This document shows positions 8,928 through 17,517 of a stretch of DNA of 49,744 bases, one piece after another (position 1 is the stretch's first letter; every line of letters starts with the position of its first letter). Under the pieces are notes generated by a model that saw only the letters and a program-made list of their open reading frames with translations, was not told where the DNA came from and ran no database searches. The stretch spans positions 1-49,744 of the forward strand of contig CAZCHH010000021.1 of assembly GCA_964498585.1 (NCBI GenBank). The letters run 5' to 3'. Made by a program: the position numbers and the translations under genes. This DNA comes from JAAYJM01 sp964498585. Its GTDB lineage: Bacteria; Bacteroidota; Ignavibacteria; Kapaibacteriales; UBA2268.

Positions 8928-8975
8928 TATTGGAATATCAGGCAATATTGAAATTTAGAACTCTACAAAAAAAAA

Positions 8976-11498
8976 TTACTTTCTTTTAGTTGTAGTTTTC
9001 TTTTTTTCTTTTGTCTTCTTATCATCTTTTTCTTTGCTTAACTTGCGTAGTTCACTAAAACGTTTGGCAGCTATAGCGAATAAACTGCCTTCCGGAAAAT
9101 TGCCGTTTTTATCCATTTCGCCGGCTGGAAGCCCAAAGAGTAGGGGAGTGGCATCTTCTATTTTTGTAAAAGAATAAATCTTAAAATTACCTTGTTTCAC
9201 ATCTTCAATCAATTCATCAGAGAGCATAAGGTCTTTTACATTTTGAACAGGAATGATTACTCCCTGCCCTTCCTTGAAGCCGCGTTCCTTGCAGATTTCA
9301 TAAAAGCCAGTAATTTTTTCATTAACGCCGCCAATCGGCTGTATATCCCCTTTTTGGTTAATTGAGCCGGTAATAGCAAAAGTTTGCTTAATTGGAATAT
9401 TTGTTAGAGCAGAAAGAAGAACATAGATTTCAGCAGCCGAAGCGCTATCCCCATCAACACCAGAATATGACTGCTCGAAAGCAATTGAAGCAGTAAAAGT
9501 AAGGGGCTCTTTCTTTGCAAAACGCTCACGAATAAAGCCGGTTATAATAAGCATACCTTTGCTGTGAATTGCACCGCTCATTTCAGCTTCACGCTCTATA
9601 TTAATAATGCCTGCTGAGCCAGGAGCAATTGTAGCGGTAATGCGTGCAGGTTTCCCAAAAGAAAGAATGCCTGTATTCAAAACAGTTAATCCATTAATTT
9701 GTCCAACACGTTCGCCTTCTGTATCAATCATTAAATTATTTTCGAGGATTTGATGTTTAATTTTTTCATCAAGTAAATCATTGCGATATTTTCTGTTTTT
9801 TATTGCAATATTAACATCTTCACGATTTATATATTTATTTGTACTATTTCTTACGAAAAATGCGGATTCACGCAGAATATCGGCAACGTCAGAGAATTTA
9901 AGAGTTATACGGTTTTGAGAACCGGCGTTTTCTACAGACCATTCGATTATAGCAGCTACACCATCTGGAGTGCAGTGAGGCAGATTCTCTTCTTTACATA
10001 TCTTCGCAATAAAACGGGTATAATTATTAATAATGTCTGGATTGCGTTCTGTTTCGTAATCGAATTGAGCATTGACCTTGAAAATCTTTTTGAAACCCTT
10101 TTCATACAAGTATAACATACGATAAAGAGAGCCGCCACCTATTAATATTACTTTAACGTTAATATCAATCGGTTCTGGTTTAATTAGCAACTGAGAAAAT
10201 TGAAGGAGCGATTCGAATGGTTGTATTTCTAATTTGTCGTAAAGCAAAACCCGTTTTAATGTCTGCCAAACTCCTTGTTCAGTAAACAAATCTAAAGCAT
10301 TTACAATCAAATATCCCTGGTCAGCTTTAAGAATGGAGCCAGCTTTGATTTTTGTAAAATCGGTTCTCCAAAAGCCGCGTGGGTCCAAAGTTCTTTCAAT
10401 TGTTCCAAATAAATTTGTATATGAGGGAGTTGTTTCAACAACAATAGGATAATTTGTTGTTTGAGAATTGTCTAACACAACATTAACTTCAAAAATATTG
10501 AATTTGTCTATATCTTCTTGTTGTTCAGGATTGAGTTCGACTATAGGTTGCTGTGTAGTAATTTGAGGGAAAAATAAAGATAAGTTATTTAATATATAAT
10601 CCTTAACTTCTTCAACAAATTTTCTAACTGTTTCATTAGAAAAAGTTTTAATTATATCATTAAAAAGAGCAGTAACAACAATCGCAGCAGCAGCTTTTTC
10701 GTTATTCAGCATTTCATTTCGAAAATCCTGCATTAGTTTTAAACCTTTGTTAGCCAAATCGAAAATTTCGTTGTGAAACTGGCGATAATATTTTTTCAAC
10801 TCATCTGCTTTTTCTTTAGTGATTGTACCTTTTTCAACTAAATCATCAACTTCAGTAATTTGGATTGGTTTGTCTTCAATGACAGGAAAGATTTCTGGAA
10901 CGACACTTCCATTTTCGTTTTCCAATTGACCTCGAATAAATCCATAAGGTTTTATTTTAGTATCGAACTCATTTAAAATGTCATGTTCTTTCTGTTGATA
11001 ATCTTCAATGATTTGAATGCGTTGCTGTTTGAAATTTTCTTCTTCAAATAATTTTGGCAAACGGCGGCGTAAGTAAGTAATAGAATCATTCATAGATGTT
11101 GAAAGTTTCTTTCCCTGACCGTGTGGAAGTTTGATTAAGCGAGGTGCATCCTGATTTTCAAAATTATTCACATAACAATAATCAAAAGTCATTGGGCAGC
11201 TTGTAGTAACTTCTTCCAACATTCTTTTAACAGTAGTTAAACGGCCAGTGCCAGAGAGACCTGAAACAAAGATGTTATATCCTTTGGTAAACAATTCAGC
11301 ACCTAATTTTATTGCTTCTATTGCCCGTGGTTGACCAACAATCGTATCTAATGGCTCAACCTCTTTAGTAGATTTAAATTCGAAAATATCCTCAGGACAA
11401 TTCCATCTTAGCTCATTGGATTGCAATTCTGTATATTGGGACTTCGATTGAATAATACCAGCAATTGTTTTCGATGTTTTTTTAATATTTTTTTTCAT
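8976..11498 (-). CDS. ATP-dependent Lon-like protease (dual AAA/Lon_C type)
   Basis: About 840 residues from ATG 11498; an in-frame TTG at 11534 would add 12. The N-terminal AAA region carries a P-loop-like GLSGTGRLTTVKRM in which Arg replaces the usual Walker lysine. A long helical insertion follows, then a second AAA section with DQGYLIVNALDL and a C-terminal Lon protease domain. The catalytic serine lies in GVDGDSASAAE and the lysine in GGVNEKI, 43 residues apart, the same spacing as the Ser/Lys dyad of classical Lon (679 and 722). The tail is Lys-rich. Proteins with this layout are annotated as AAA family or LonB-like proteases and lack the classical Lon N-terminal domain. The expected role is cytoplasmic protein quality control. 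It is transcribed alone. Confidence 0.9.
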   Translation of the reverse strand: MKKNIKKTSKTIAGIIQSKSQYTELQSNELRWNCPEDIFEFKSTKEVEPLDTIVGQPRAIEAIKLGAELFTKGYNIFVSGLSGTGRLTTVKRMLEEVTTSCPMTFDYCYVNNFENQDAPRLIKLPHGQGKKLSTSMNDSITYLRRRLPKLFEEENFKQQRIQIIEDYQQKEHDILNEFDTKIKPYGFIRGQLENENGSVVPEIFPVIEDKPIQITEVDDLVEKGTITKEKADELKKYYRQFHNEIFDLANKGLKLMQDFRNEMLNNEKAAAAIVVTALFNDIIKTFSNETVRKFVEEVKDYILNNLSLFFPQITTQQPIVELNPEQQEDIDKFNIFEVNVVLDNSQTTNYPIVVETTPSYTNLFGTIERTLDPRGFWRTDFTKIKAGSILKADQGYLIVNALDLFTEQGVWQTLKRVLLYDKLEIQPFESLLQFSQLLIKPEPIDINVKVILIGGGSLYRMLYLYEKGFKKIFKVNAQFDYETERNPDIINNYTRFIAKICKEENLPHCTPDGVAAIIEWSVENAGSQNRITLKFSDVADILRESAFFVRNSTNKYINREDVNIAIKNRKYRNDLLDEKIKHQILENNLMIDTEGERVGQINGLTVLNTGILSFGKPARITATIAPGSAGIINIEREAEMSGAIHSKGMLIITGFIRERFAKKEPLTFTASIAFEQSYSGVDGDSASAAEIYVLLSALTNIPIKQTFAITGSINQKGDIQPIGGVNEKITGFYEICKERGFKEGQGVIIPVQNVKDLMLSDELIEDVKQGNFKIYSFTKIEDATPLLFGLPAGEMDKNGNFPEGSLFAIAAKRFSELRKLSKEKDDKKTKEKKKTTTKRK

Positions 11499-11581
11499 AA
11501 TTCCAACAATTTTTTTTAAAACTAATTTTAGCAAATTAGTATATTTTTTTTACAGAAAAAAGTATAAAAAAAATTAAAATA

Positions 11582-11613
11582 TTTGGTTTATTCATAAATA
11601 GTCATTAATTTTG
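11582..11613 (+). promoter_or_regulatory. Bacteroidetes-type promoter of tRNA-Thr
   Basis: TTTG at 11582-11585 and TAATTTTG at 11606-11613 are separated by 20 bp, a match to the TTTG-N19-21-TAnnTTTG consensus of Bacteroidetes housekeeping sigma factor promoters. The tRNA starts 34 bp after the -7 box. This is also evidence for the phylum. Confidence 0.6.
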
Positions 11614-11647
11614 TATGCTATGGTAATGCAGGTTATCATAAAAAAAC

Positions 11648-11720
11648 GCCACTTTAGCTCAGCTGGTAGAGCAGCTGATTTGTAATCAGCAGGTCGTTGG
11701 TTCGAGTCCGACAAGTGGCT
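11648..11720 (+). tRNA. tRNA-Thr (anticodon UGU)
   Basis: A 73-base cloverleaf. The acceptor arm GCCACTT pairs with AAGTGGC with discriminator T. The D-arm reads AGCTCAGCTGGTAGAGCA, the anticodon stem is CTGAT/ATCAG with loop TTTGTAA (anticodon TGT), and the T-arm contains GGTTCGAGTCC. No CCA is encoded: GGCT is followed by CGAA. It reads ACA and other threonine codons by wobble. Confidence 0.95.
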
Positions 11721-11726
11721 CGAAGA

Positions 11727-11760
11727 AAAAGCCGATGAATTCTAAAACATCGGCTTTTTT
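11727..11760 (+). terminator. Intrinsic terminator of tRNA-Thr
   Basis: The stem AAAGCCGATG / CATCGGCTTT is followed by a run of T, starting 7 bp after the tRNA end. The 11761-12029 stretch beyond it is AT-rich and shows no gene. Confidence 0.85.
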
Positions 11761-12029
11761 ATTTAAAATAATTTATATAACTATTAGCGTTGTTATTTGT
11801 TTTTATTTCTTTGATATTCGAATTTAATTTCTTATTTTTATTTAAAAAAAGGTGATTATTTTTTTTAAATTTGTTATTTAACTACTTATAATTTAATTAA
11901 ATAATTCACCTTTTTCTATTTTTACTTTTGAAATTAAGGTATTTTTTTAATAATGAAACACTTATTGTATTTAATATAATAGTTCAAATTTTTATATTTT
12001 GCTTTTGAAGTATATAACTAATTAAAAAT

Positions 12030-12371
12030 ATGACAAATTCTGAAGAATATAAGAATTTTTTTCTTGAAGTAAAGAAGAAAATCCGAGATGCTTAATACGA
12101 AGCATTAAAAGTGGTTAATACTCATTTGATTAATCTTTACTGGGATTTAGGCAAAATGATTGTTGAAAAGCAAAGCAGTTATAGCTGGGGAAAATCCATC
12201 GTTGAAAATCTCGCTAAAGATTTACTATTAGAATTTCCCGATATGAGAGGTTTTTTCAAAAGTAATTTATGGGCTATGTCTCAGTTCTATATAGCTTATA
12301 AAGACAATGAATTTCTCCAACTATTATTTGGAGAAATTAGTTGGGCTAAACACCTTTTTATAATGAGATGA
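12030..12371 (+). pseudogene. Broken DUF1016 (YhcG-like) N-terminal fragment
   Basis: From ATG 12030 the frame reads 21 codons (MTNSEEYKNFFLEVKKKIRD...) and meets TAA at 12093-12095. The same frame then continues to 12371 with YEALKVVNTHLINLYWDLGK, SYSWGKSIVENLAKDL and EISWAKHLFIMR. These are the landmarks of the DUF1016 N-terminal domain, where intact members commonly have Gln-Tyr-Glu-Ala at the stop position, so a CAA-to-TAA change is likely. Intact proteins run to about 340 residues with a C-terminal PDDEXK-type nuclease domain, which is missing here. This is therefore a remnant with both a nonsense mutation and a truncation. The short frame starting at GTG 12111 is unlikely to be functional. 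Confidence 0.8.
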
Positions 12372-12421
12372 ATATATATGAAGAAGATTACTTTTGGAAA
12401 AATGAACGAATTAAGAAGCAA

Positions 12422-12498
12422 GTCATACTATCAACACGTTGATAGTATGACAATACTGTTGAAAAGTACTCCTTCCCAACTTGCACTTGGTAAGGAGT
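12422..12498. repeat. Two adjacent palindromes after the DUF1016 remnant
   Basis: GTCATACTATCAAC (12422-12435) and its exact complement (12438-12451) form a 30-bp palindrome with only 2 bp at the centre. Just after it, TACTCCTTCCCAA and TTGGTAAGGAGTA (about 12465-12498) form a second hairpin resembling the one after mdh (33687-33720). They may be repeat elements or terminators. Confidence 0.65.
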
Positions 12499-12541
12499 AA
12501 TAAAGTATTTATTTTTTATTAATAAATAAAACAGGATAAAA

Positions 12542-13195
12542 ATGATAAATGAAAACATAAAACAAAAACGAATTCGTGCTAAAAAAATAATTGATATTTT
12601 TGATGTTGAATATCCTGAAGTAACAATACAACTAAATTTCTTAACTCCTTTTGAGTTGCTTGTGGCTACGATACTTTCTGCTCAATGCACAGACGCAAGA
12701 GTAAACATTATTACTGAAGAACTATTTAAGAAGTATAATACTCCTCAGGATTTCGTTGATATTTCTCAAGTTGAACTTGAGAAACTAATTTTTTCTGCCG
12801 GTTTTTATAAAGTAAAAGCAACAAATATAAAAGCAGCAGCAGAAAAATTAATTAGTGAATTTAATTCCACAGTTCCCAGCACAATGGAAGATTTGCTGAA
12901 ATTGCCCGGCGTTGGTAGGAAAACAGCAAATGTTATACTAAATCACTGTTTCAATACTCCCGGAATTGTTGTTGATACTCACGTTATTCGAATTGCTAAT
13001 CGGCTCGGTTTCGTTGAAACCAGCAAGCCGGAGAACATTGAATTTGAATTAATGGAAATTATTCCCAAAGAGAAATGGGTGATATTTACTCATTATTTGA
13101 TTAATCACGGAAGAAAGGTTTGTAAAGGGCATAAGCCAGATTGCGAAAACTGCAAAATTTCTTATTTTTGTCCAAGTGCAAGTATTGAAAAATAA
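12542..13195 (+). CDS. nth: Endonuclease III
   Basis: A 217-residue protein of standard length. The helix-hairpin-helix LPGVGRKTANVIL near residues 121-133 contains the catalytic lysine, and VDTHVIRIANRLG just after it contains the catalytic aspartate. Four cysteines at the C-terminus in a C-x6-C-x2-C-x5-C pattern (CKGHKPDCENCKISYFC) bind a [4Fe-4S] cluster. The enzyme removes oxidised pyrimidines in base-excision repair and nicks the abasic site. The next gene starts 1 bp after its stop codon, so the two are probably co-transcribed. Confidence 0.96.
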   Translation: MINENIKQKRIRAKKIIDIFDVEYPEVTIQLNFLTPFELLVATILSAQCTDARVNIITEELFKKYNTPQDFVDISQVELEKLIFSAGFYKVKATNIKAAAEKLISEFNSTVPSTMEDLLKLPGVGRKTANVILNHCFNTPGIVVDTHVIRIANRLGFVETSKPENIEFELMEIIPKEKWVIFTHYLINHGRKVCKGHKPDCENCKISYFCPSASIEK

Positions 13196-13196
13196 T

Positions 13197-14312
13197 ATGC
13201 TTAAAAAAATTGAAAAAAGTATAAAAAATTTCTTGTATAAAATCATCAAACTGATTTTTCGTAACAAGCAGTTTTTCAAACCTGTTAAGTCAGACAAAAT
13301 CAAAAAAATTCTAATTCTGCGCTACGATGTTATTGGTGATATGATAGTAACATTACCGGCTATTGATTTGTTAAAACAGAATTTGCCTGATGCTGAAATT
13401 CATATAATTTGTTCAGAAAGAAATTATCCAATTATAAAAAATGACAATAGATTTAACAAATTCTTTATACTCGAAAAAAAGTTTTTTAAAAGGTTTATAC
13501 AACTAATTAAAATAAGGAAAGAGGAATACGATATAGTTTTTGCATTTGTATTTAATCGAACTACTACGGCTGGTTTCATTTCAAATTTTGTTGCCAATAA
13601 AAATACTCCCAAAATTAATATATTCCATAAAGAGCGATGTTCAATGTATTCTGCTTTTTTCAATATACTAATCAATATTGAAGAGCTAAGAAATAAATAT
13701 ACTATGGCTGAATTGCTCGTTTTTATTATCTGCAAAACTTTTAACTGGAAAAACCCAGAAGTTCCTGTTCCAATACAGCTTCAACTTAATCAAAAGAACT
13801 TTGATTTTGCTGAGAATTTTATCCAACAGAAAAAATTGGTTCAATTCTGTATTTTAAATATTTCTGCCGGAAAAGATTACCGGCAATGGAGCGTAGAAAA
13901 GAATATAGAATTATTAAAAAGAATTTTTGAAAAAGATAATGTAGCAAATTTCGTAATAACATCATCACCCAAAGAGATTGAAAAAGCAGAAGCAATTAAA
14001 AATGCTTTTCCAAATAGATTAGAAGTATTTCCTAAAACTAATGACATATTAGATATAGCAGCTATCATCAGCAAATCTGAATTCGTAATCACACCGGACA
14101 CTTCAATTACTCATTTATCAGCAGCTTTCATTAAACCTATTGTATTACTTTATTCAAAGCTAGGACCAAATTTAAAAGAATGGGAGCCATTAGGTAGCAA
14201 ATCAATTGTAGTATCAACTAAAGAAAGGCAAGCACTTGAATTTATTGAAACTAAAGATGTCGCTTTAGCATATTTCAAATTAAAAGATGAGTTATTAAAT
14301 GAAATAATATAA
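13197..14312 (+). CDS. Glycosyltransferase family 9 (heptosyltransferase-like)
   Basis: About 371 residues from ATG 13197, 1 bp after the nth stop; a GTG at 13176 inside nth is less likely. KKILILRYDVIGDMIVTLPA near residues 40-59 is the family 9 signature, and VITPDTSITHLSAAF near 300-314 is the donor-binding C-terminal motif. Family members move ADP-heptose or related sugars onto lipid A core or other surface glycans, at the cytoplasmic face of the inner membrane. The Lys-rich N-terminus (about 30 residues) may help it sit on the membrane. The acceptor cannot be told. Pairing with nth is probably operon convenience. Confidence 0.88.
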   Translation: MLKKIEKSIKNFLYKIIKLIFRNKQFFKPVKSDKIKKILILRYDVIGDMIVTLPAIDLLKQNLPDAEIHIICSERNYPIIKNDNRFNKFFILEKKFFKRFIQLIKIRKEEYDIVFAFVFNRTTTAGFISNFVANKNTPKINIFHKERCSMYSAFFNILINIEELRNKYTMAELLVFIICKTFNWKNPEVPVPIQLQLNQKNFDFAENFIQQKKLVQFCILNISAGKDYRQWSVEKNIELLKRIFEKDNVANFVITSSPKEIEKAEAIKNAFPNRLEVFPKTNDILDIAAIISKSEFVITPDTSITHLSAAFIKPIVLLYSKLGPNLKEWEPLGSKSIVVSTKERQALEFIETKDVALAYFKLKDELLNEII

Positions 14313-14353
14313 ATAATTGAAATATATATTATTATACTATGTGATTTGAAATA

Positions 14354-14959
14354 TCAATAAAACAAATGTTTTTCTTTTTTTAAAGTAGAATAAAGTATTT
14401 TCCTTGCGCGGAACAAATGTGCTTTCACAGTTCCGAGTGGGATTGATAAAGTTTCGGCAATAGCAACATAATCCAAATCCTCTTCGTGCCGAAGTCGCAA
14501 TATTTCTTTGTAATTATCCGGTAAGTCGTCTATTGCTTTGAGTAAAACGCTTTTCCTTTCCTGCGATAAAATATTCATATCGGGAATATAGGAATTGTCT
14601 TCGATTTCCATTTCACTTTCATCTTCATCAATAAAATCGGGTTTTGTAAGTGAAATGGTTGATAGTCGCTTTTTCCTTAAAAAGTCAATACAGCAGTTTG
14701 ATGCAATTTTATATAGCCATGAAGAAAATGCAAAACCACACTTGAAACTCGGCAATGCTTTGTATGCTTTAATGAATGTTTCCTGGGTCAAATCCATAAC
14801 ATCGTCTTCGTCCTTAATCATTCTTCGGATAATTGAAGAAATAATTCTGTAATACTTCTTTTGAATTGCACCAAAAGCATCATTATTTCCGTTAATTACT
14901 TCCTGGACAAGCTGAAAATCTTCATTATGCTTAACATTATTTTCTTTTATTTCATTCAT
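14354..14959 (-). CDS. ECF-type RNA polymerase sigma factor
   Basis: A 201-residue sigma-70 family protein lacking regions 1 and 3. Region 2 (about 25-95) contains DDVMDLTQETFIKAYKALP and FSSWLYKIASNCCIDFLR; region 4 (about 140-195) contains LPDNYKEILRLRHEEDLDYV and LGTVKAHLFRARK, the helix-turn-helix that reads the -35 element. An acidic linker (DEDESEMEIEDN) lies between them. It overlaps the end of the histidine kinase gene by 8 bp, so it is the third gene of a PhoB-PhoR-sigma operon. No anti-sigma gene is adjacent, which suggests control by transcription or by other means. Confidence 0.92.
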   Translation of the reverse strand: MNEIKENNVKHNEDFQLVQEVINGNNDAFGAIQKKYYRIISSIIRRMIKDEDDVMDLTQETFIKAYKALPSFKCGFAFSSWLYKIASNCCIDFLRKKRLSTISLTKPDFIDEDESEMEIEDNSYIPDMNILSQERKSVLLKAIDDLPDNYKEILRLRHEEDLDYVAIAETLSIPLGTVKAHLFRARKILYSTLKKEKHLFY

Positions 14960-16685
14960 TTGCTTTTAAGGGTAATAAGACAATAAATTTTGTTCCGCGT
15001 CCAATCTCACTTTCTAATTTAATTTCGCCACTATGCTGCAATACAATGTGTTTAACAATTGAAAGCCCTAATCCTGTTCCACCTACTTTTCTTGAACGCG
15101 ATTTATCTACAGTAAAAAATCTTTCGAATATTCTTTCTAATTTGTCTTTTGGAATACCTATTCCAGTATCTTGAATAATGATTTGCATCATACCATCAGT
15201 AGCGGAAATATCAACAAAAATTGTTCCACAGTCGGTATATTTTATTGCATTATCAATCAAATTTATGAAAAGTTGCTCTATTCTATAAATATCGACACTG
15301 ATTTTGGGTAAATTTTCTTCTATTTTGAGTTCAAAATTTAAATTCTTTTCATTTAACCTTTGGACAAAGATTTTATAAACATTATCTAAAATATCTTTTA
15401 TATTTACATTTGATTTTTCTAATTTAGATGAAGAATCCTCTAACTTCGATAAAGTCATTAAATCTTCTACTATATTGATTAATCTGTTTGTGTGCCGATG
15501 AATTATTTCAATATAATTTTTATGTTCTTCACCAATTTCGTCTTCCAAAGTTTCAATAAATCCTTTTATTGCAGTAAGCGGTGTTCGCAATTCGTGAGAA
15601 ACATTAACAACCAAATCTTTCTTAATATTTTCAAGAATTTTTAGTTGCGTAATATCTGAAATAATAATTACAGTTTCCTTTTTTGCATCTAAAAAATTAT
15701 AACTGCAAAGATAATATTTTCCATCAAGAGTAATTTCATCGAAATAGCTTTTCCTTTTCTTCTGCGTTTTTTTTATAAAATCGGCAAATTTATTATTTGA
15801 AATGATTTCCCAATAGTAGTTTCCCAAAATATCATCTTTTTTAACTATTTGCTTAAATCCATCGTTCGAAAGAAGAATTTTTCCTTCCATATCTATAACT
15901 AAAAGCCCTTCACGAATAGATTTTATAATTCCAGCAAGCTCTTCCTTTTGGATAGAGATTTCTTCAAACAAACTTTTTACTTTAAAAATCATATTGTTAA
16001 AAATACTTGATATTTCCTTCATTTTGTATTTTTGATTCAAAAGAATTTTTGTATTGAAATCTCCTTTCCCTACCCTTTCTGCTGCATTTGAAATTTGAAT
16101 TATGGGCTTGGATATGATTTTTGCAATAATATAAGTTGCTATTAATGAAATAATTGCTAAAGCAATAGAAATAAAAAAAATAATTTTATTTTGCTCTTTA
16201 ATCGTTGCGCTTAGCTCTTTTAATTCAATGCCATACCTTAAAAACGCAATATTTTTATTAAATAACTGAATTGGAATACAAACATAAAGCAAATCATTTT
16301 CAAGATTGTGATACTCTTCAAAGTTAGTTCCAATCGAATGTTTAACTGCCTCCAGAACTTCTTTCTTTGATAATTGATTTGTAATTAGCTTTGGATTCAT
16401 TTCAGAATCACCAAGGACGCTTCCATTTGTATCAATGAGCGATAGACGAAAATTCATATTTAAAGAAATTCTTTTTATTAAAGCATCAAAATCAGTAGTA
16501 TTATCGGTCAAAAAAGATGGAATAACGAGTTGTTGCGTAACAGTATGAATTTGCTTTACCTGATTGATTGTTAAGCTAACAAATTCATTTTTAGTCGATT
16601 TGTTTAGGAAATATATAAATAAAAAGAAGAATAATAAAATGATTAATAAAAAGCCGGAACCAATTCTTGTAAAAAAATAGTACAT
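14952..16685 (-). CDS. PhoR-like sensor histidine kinase
   Basis: A 577-residue membrane kinase. Helix 1 lies at about 7-28, a periplasmic sensor loop at about 30-165 and helix 2 at about 168-192, followed by HAMP (AERVGKGDFNTKI). A PAS region (GLLVIDMEGKILLSNDGF) follows, then the HisKA H-box NVSHELRTPLTAIKGF and the HATPase boxes: N (FINLIDNAIKYT), G1 (DTGIGIP), F (FERFFTVD) and G2 (GTGLGLSIV). This order is that of PhoR. The gene starts 1 bp after the response regulator stop. It would autophosphorylate the H-box His and pass phosphate to the partner at 16687-17418. Phosphate as signal is inferred from family resemblance only; no pst or phoU genes are in the window. Confidence 0.93.
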   Translation of the reverse strand: MYYFFTRIGSGFLLIILLFFFLFIYFLNKSTKNEFVSLTINQVKQIHTVTQQLVIPSFLTDNTTDFDALIKRISLNMNFRLSLIDTNGSVLGDSEMNPKLITNQLSKKEVLEAVKHSIGTNFEEYHNLENDLLYVCIPIQLFNKNIAFLRYGIELKELSATIKEQNKIIFFISIALAIISLIATYIIAKIISKPIIQISNAAERVGKGDFNTKILLNQKYKMKEISSIFNNMIFKVKSLFEEISIQKEELAGIIKSIREGLLVIDMEGKILLSNDGFKQIVKKDDILGNYYWEIISNNKFADFIKKTQKKRKSYFDEITLDGKYYLCSYNFLDAKKETVIIISDITQLKILENIKKDLVVNVSHELRTPLTAIKGFIETLEDEIGEEHKNYIEIIHRHTNRLINIVEDLMTLSKLEDSSSKLEKSNVNIKDILDNVYKIFVQRLNEKNLNFELKIEENLPKISVDIYRIEQLFINLIDNAIKYTDCGTIFVDISATDGMMQIIIQDTGIGIPKDKLERIFERFFTVDKSRSRKVGGTGLGLSIVKHIVLQHSGEIKLESEIGRGTKFIVLLPLKANE

Positions 16686-16686
16686 T

Positions 16687-17418
16687 TTATTCTTCTAATT
16701 TATATCCAATACCGCGAATATTTTTGATTAGCTTTCCAGCTTCTTTTAGCTTTTCTCTCAAATTTTTAATGTGAACGTCCACAGTCCTATCCAAAACGCC
16801 TTTGTCGTAAGCACCGAGATAATCAAGAATTTGCTCACGTGAATAAACCCAGCCCTTTCTTTCGATAAGCATACGAAGAATTCTAAACTCAGAAGTAGTC
16901 AATTCAACTTTTTCACCACTAACGAATGTATCGTATTTTTGCAAATCAATTTCAAGAATACCAGCAATCTTGATTCTTTGGGTTTTCACAGTCTTTTCCT
17001 CACGCCTTAAAATTGCTTTAACGCGGGCAATAAGTTCACGGGGCGAAAATGGTTTGGTAACGTAATCGTCAGCACCAAGTTCTAACCCAAGCACTTTGTC
17101 TGTTTCTTCACCGCGGGCAGTCAGCATAATAATTGGAATTTCTGAATACTTGTCTTCTTTTTTCAAAAATTTACAAATATCAAATCCATCTGCATCTGGA
17201 AGCATTAAATCTAATATAACCAAATCAGGTACTTCTTTTGATAAATACCTACTGAATCCATCAGCATCTTCAAAGCACTTTACTTTATAGCCGGCTTTGG
17301 TTAAATTAACGTTAAGCAGTTCTAAAATGTCCGGCTCATCGTCAACGACTGCAATAGTGCGTTGAGTTTGAGATTTGGAGGTTATTGTGTCGAGTAATTT
17401 ATTGGGTTTCTGGTTCAT
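16687..17418 (-). CDS. PhoB-like response regulator
   Basis: A 243-residue OmpR/PhoB-family regulator. The receiver domain (about 20-135) has the acidic pair VVDDEPD, the phospho-acceptor Asp in LVILDLMLPDADGF, Thr in IIMLTARG and Lys in DYVTKPFSPREL. The winged-helix DNA-binding domain (about 150-240) has LTTSEFRILRML, the recognition helix region GVLDRTVDVHIKNLREKL and IRGIGYKL. It is the first gene of the three-gene operon with the kinase and sigma factor. The leader (17419-17517) separates it from a divergent glycosyltransferase. Confidence 0.95.
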   Translation of the reverse strand: MNQKPNKLLDTITSKSQTQRTIAVVDDEPDILELLNVNLTKAGYKVKCFEDADGFSRYLSKEVPDLVILDLMLPDADGFDICKFLKKEDKYSEIPIIMLTARGEETDKVLGLELGADDYVTKPFSPRELIARVKAILRREEKTVKTQRIKIAGILEIDLQKYDTFVSGEKVELTTSEFRILRMLIERKGWVYSREQILDYLGAYDKGVLDRTVDVHIKNLREKLKEAGKLIKNIRGIGYKLEE

Positions 17419-17517
17419 AAATTTTTTCGTTAGCTTTTTTCATTAATTCAAATTTAAGAATTTTTTTTTAATTTATTTTATTATTAAATTGTTTAATTTT
17501 CTAACTGAAAAGTTAAA

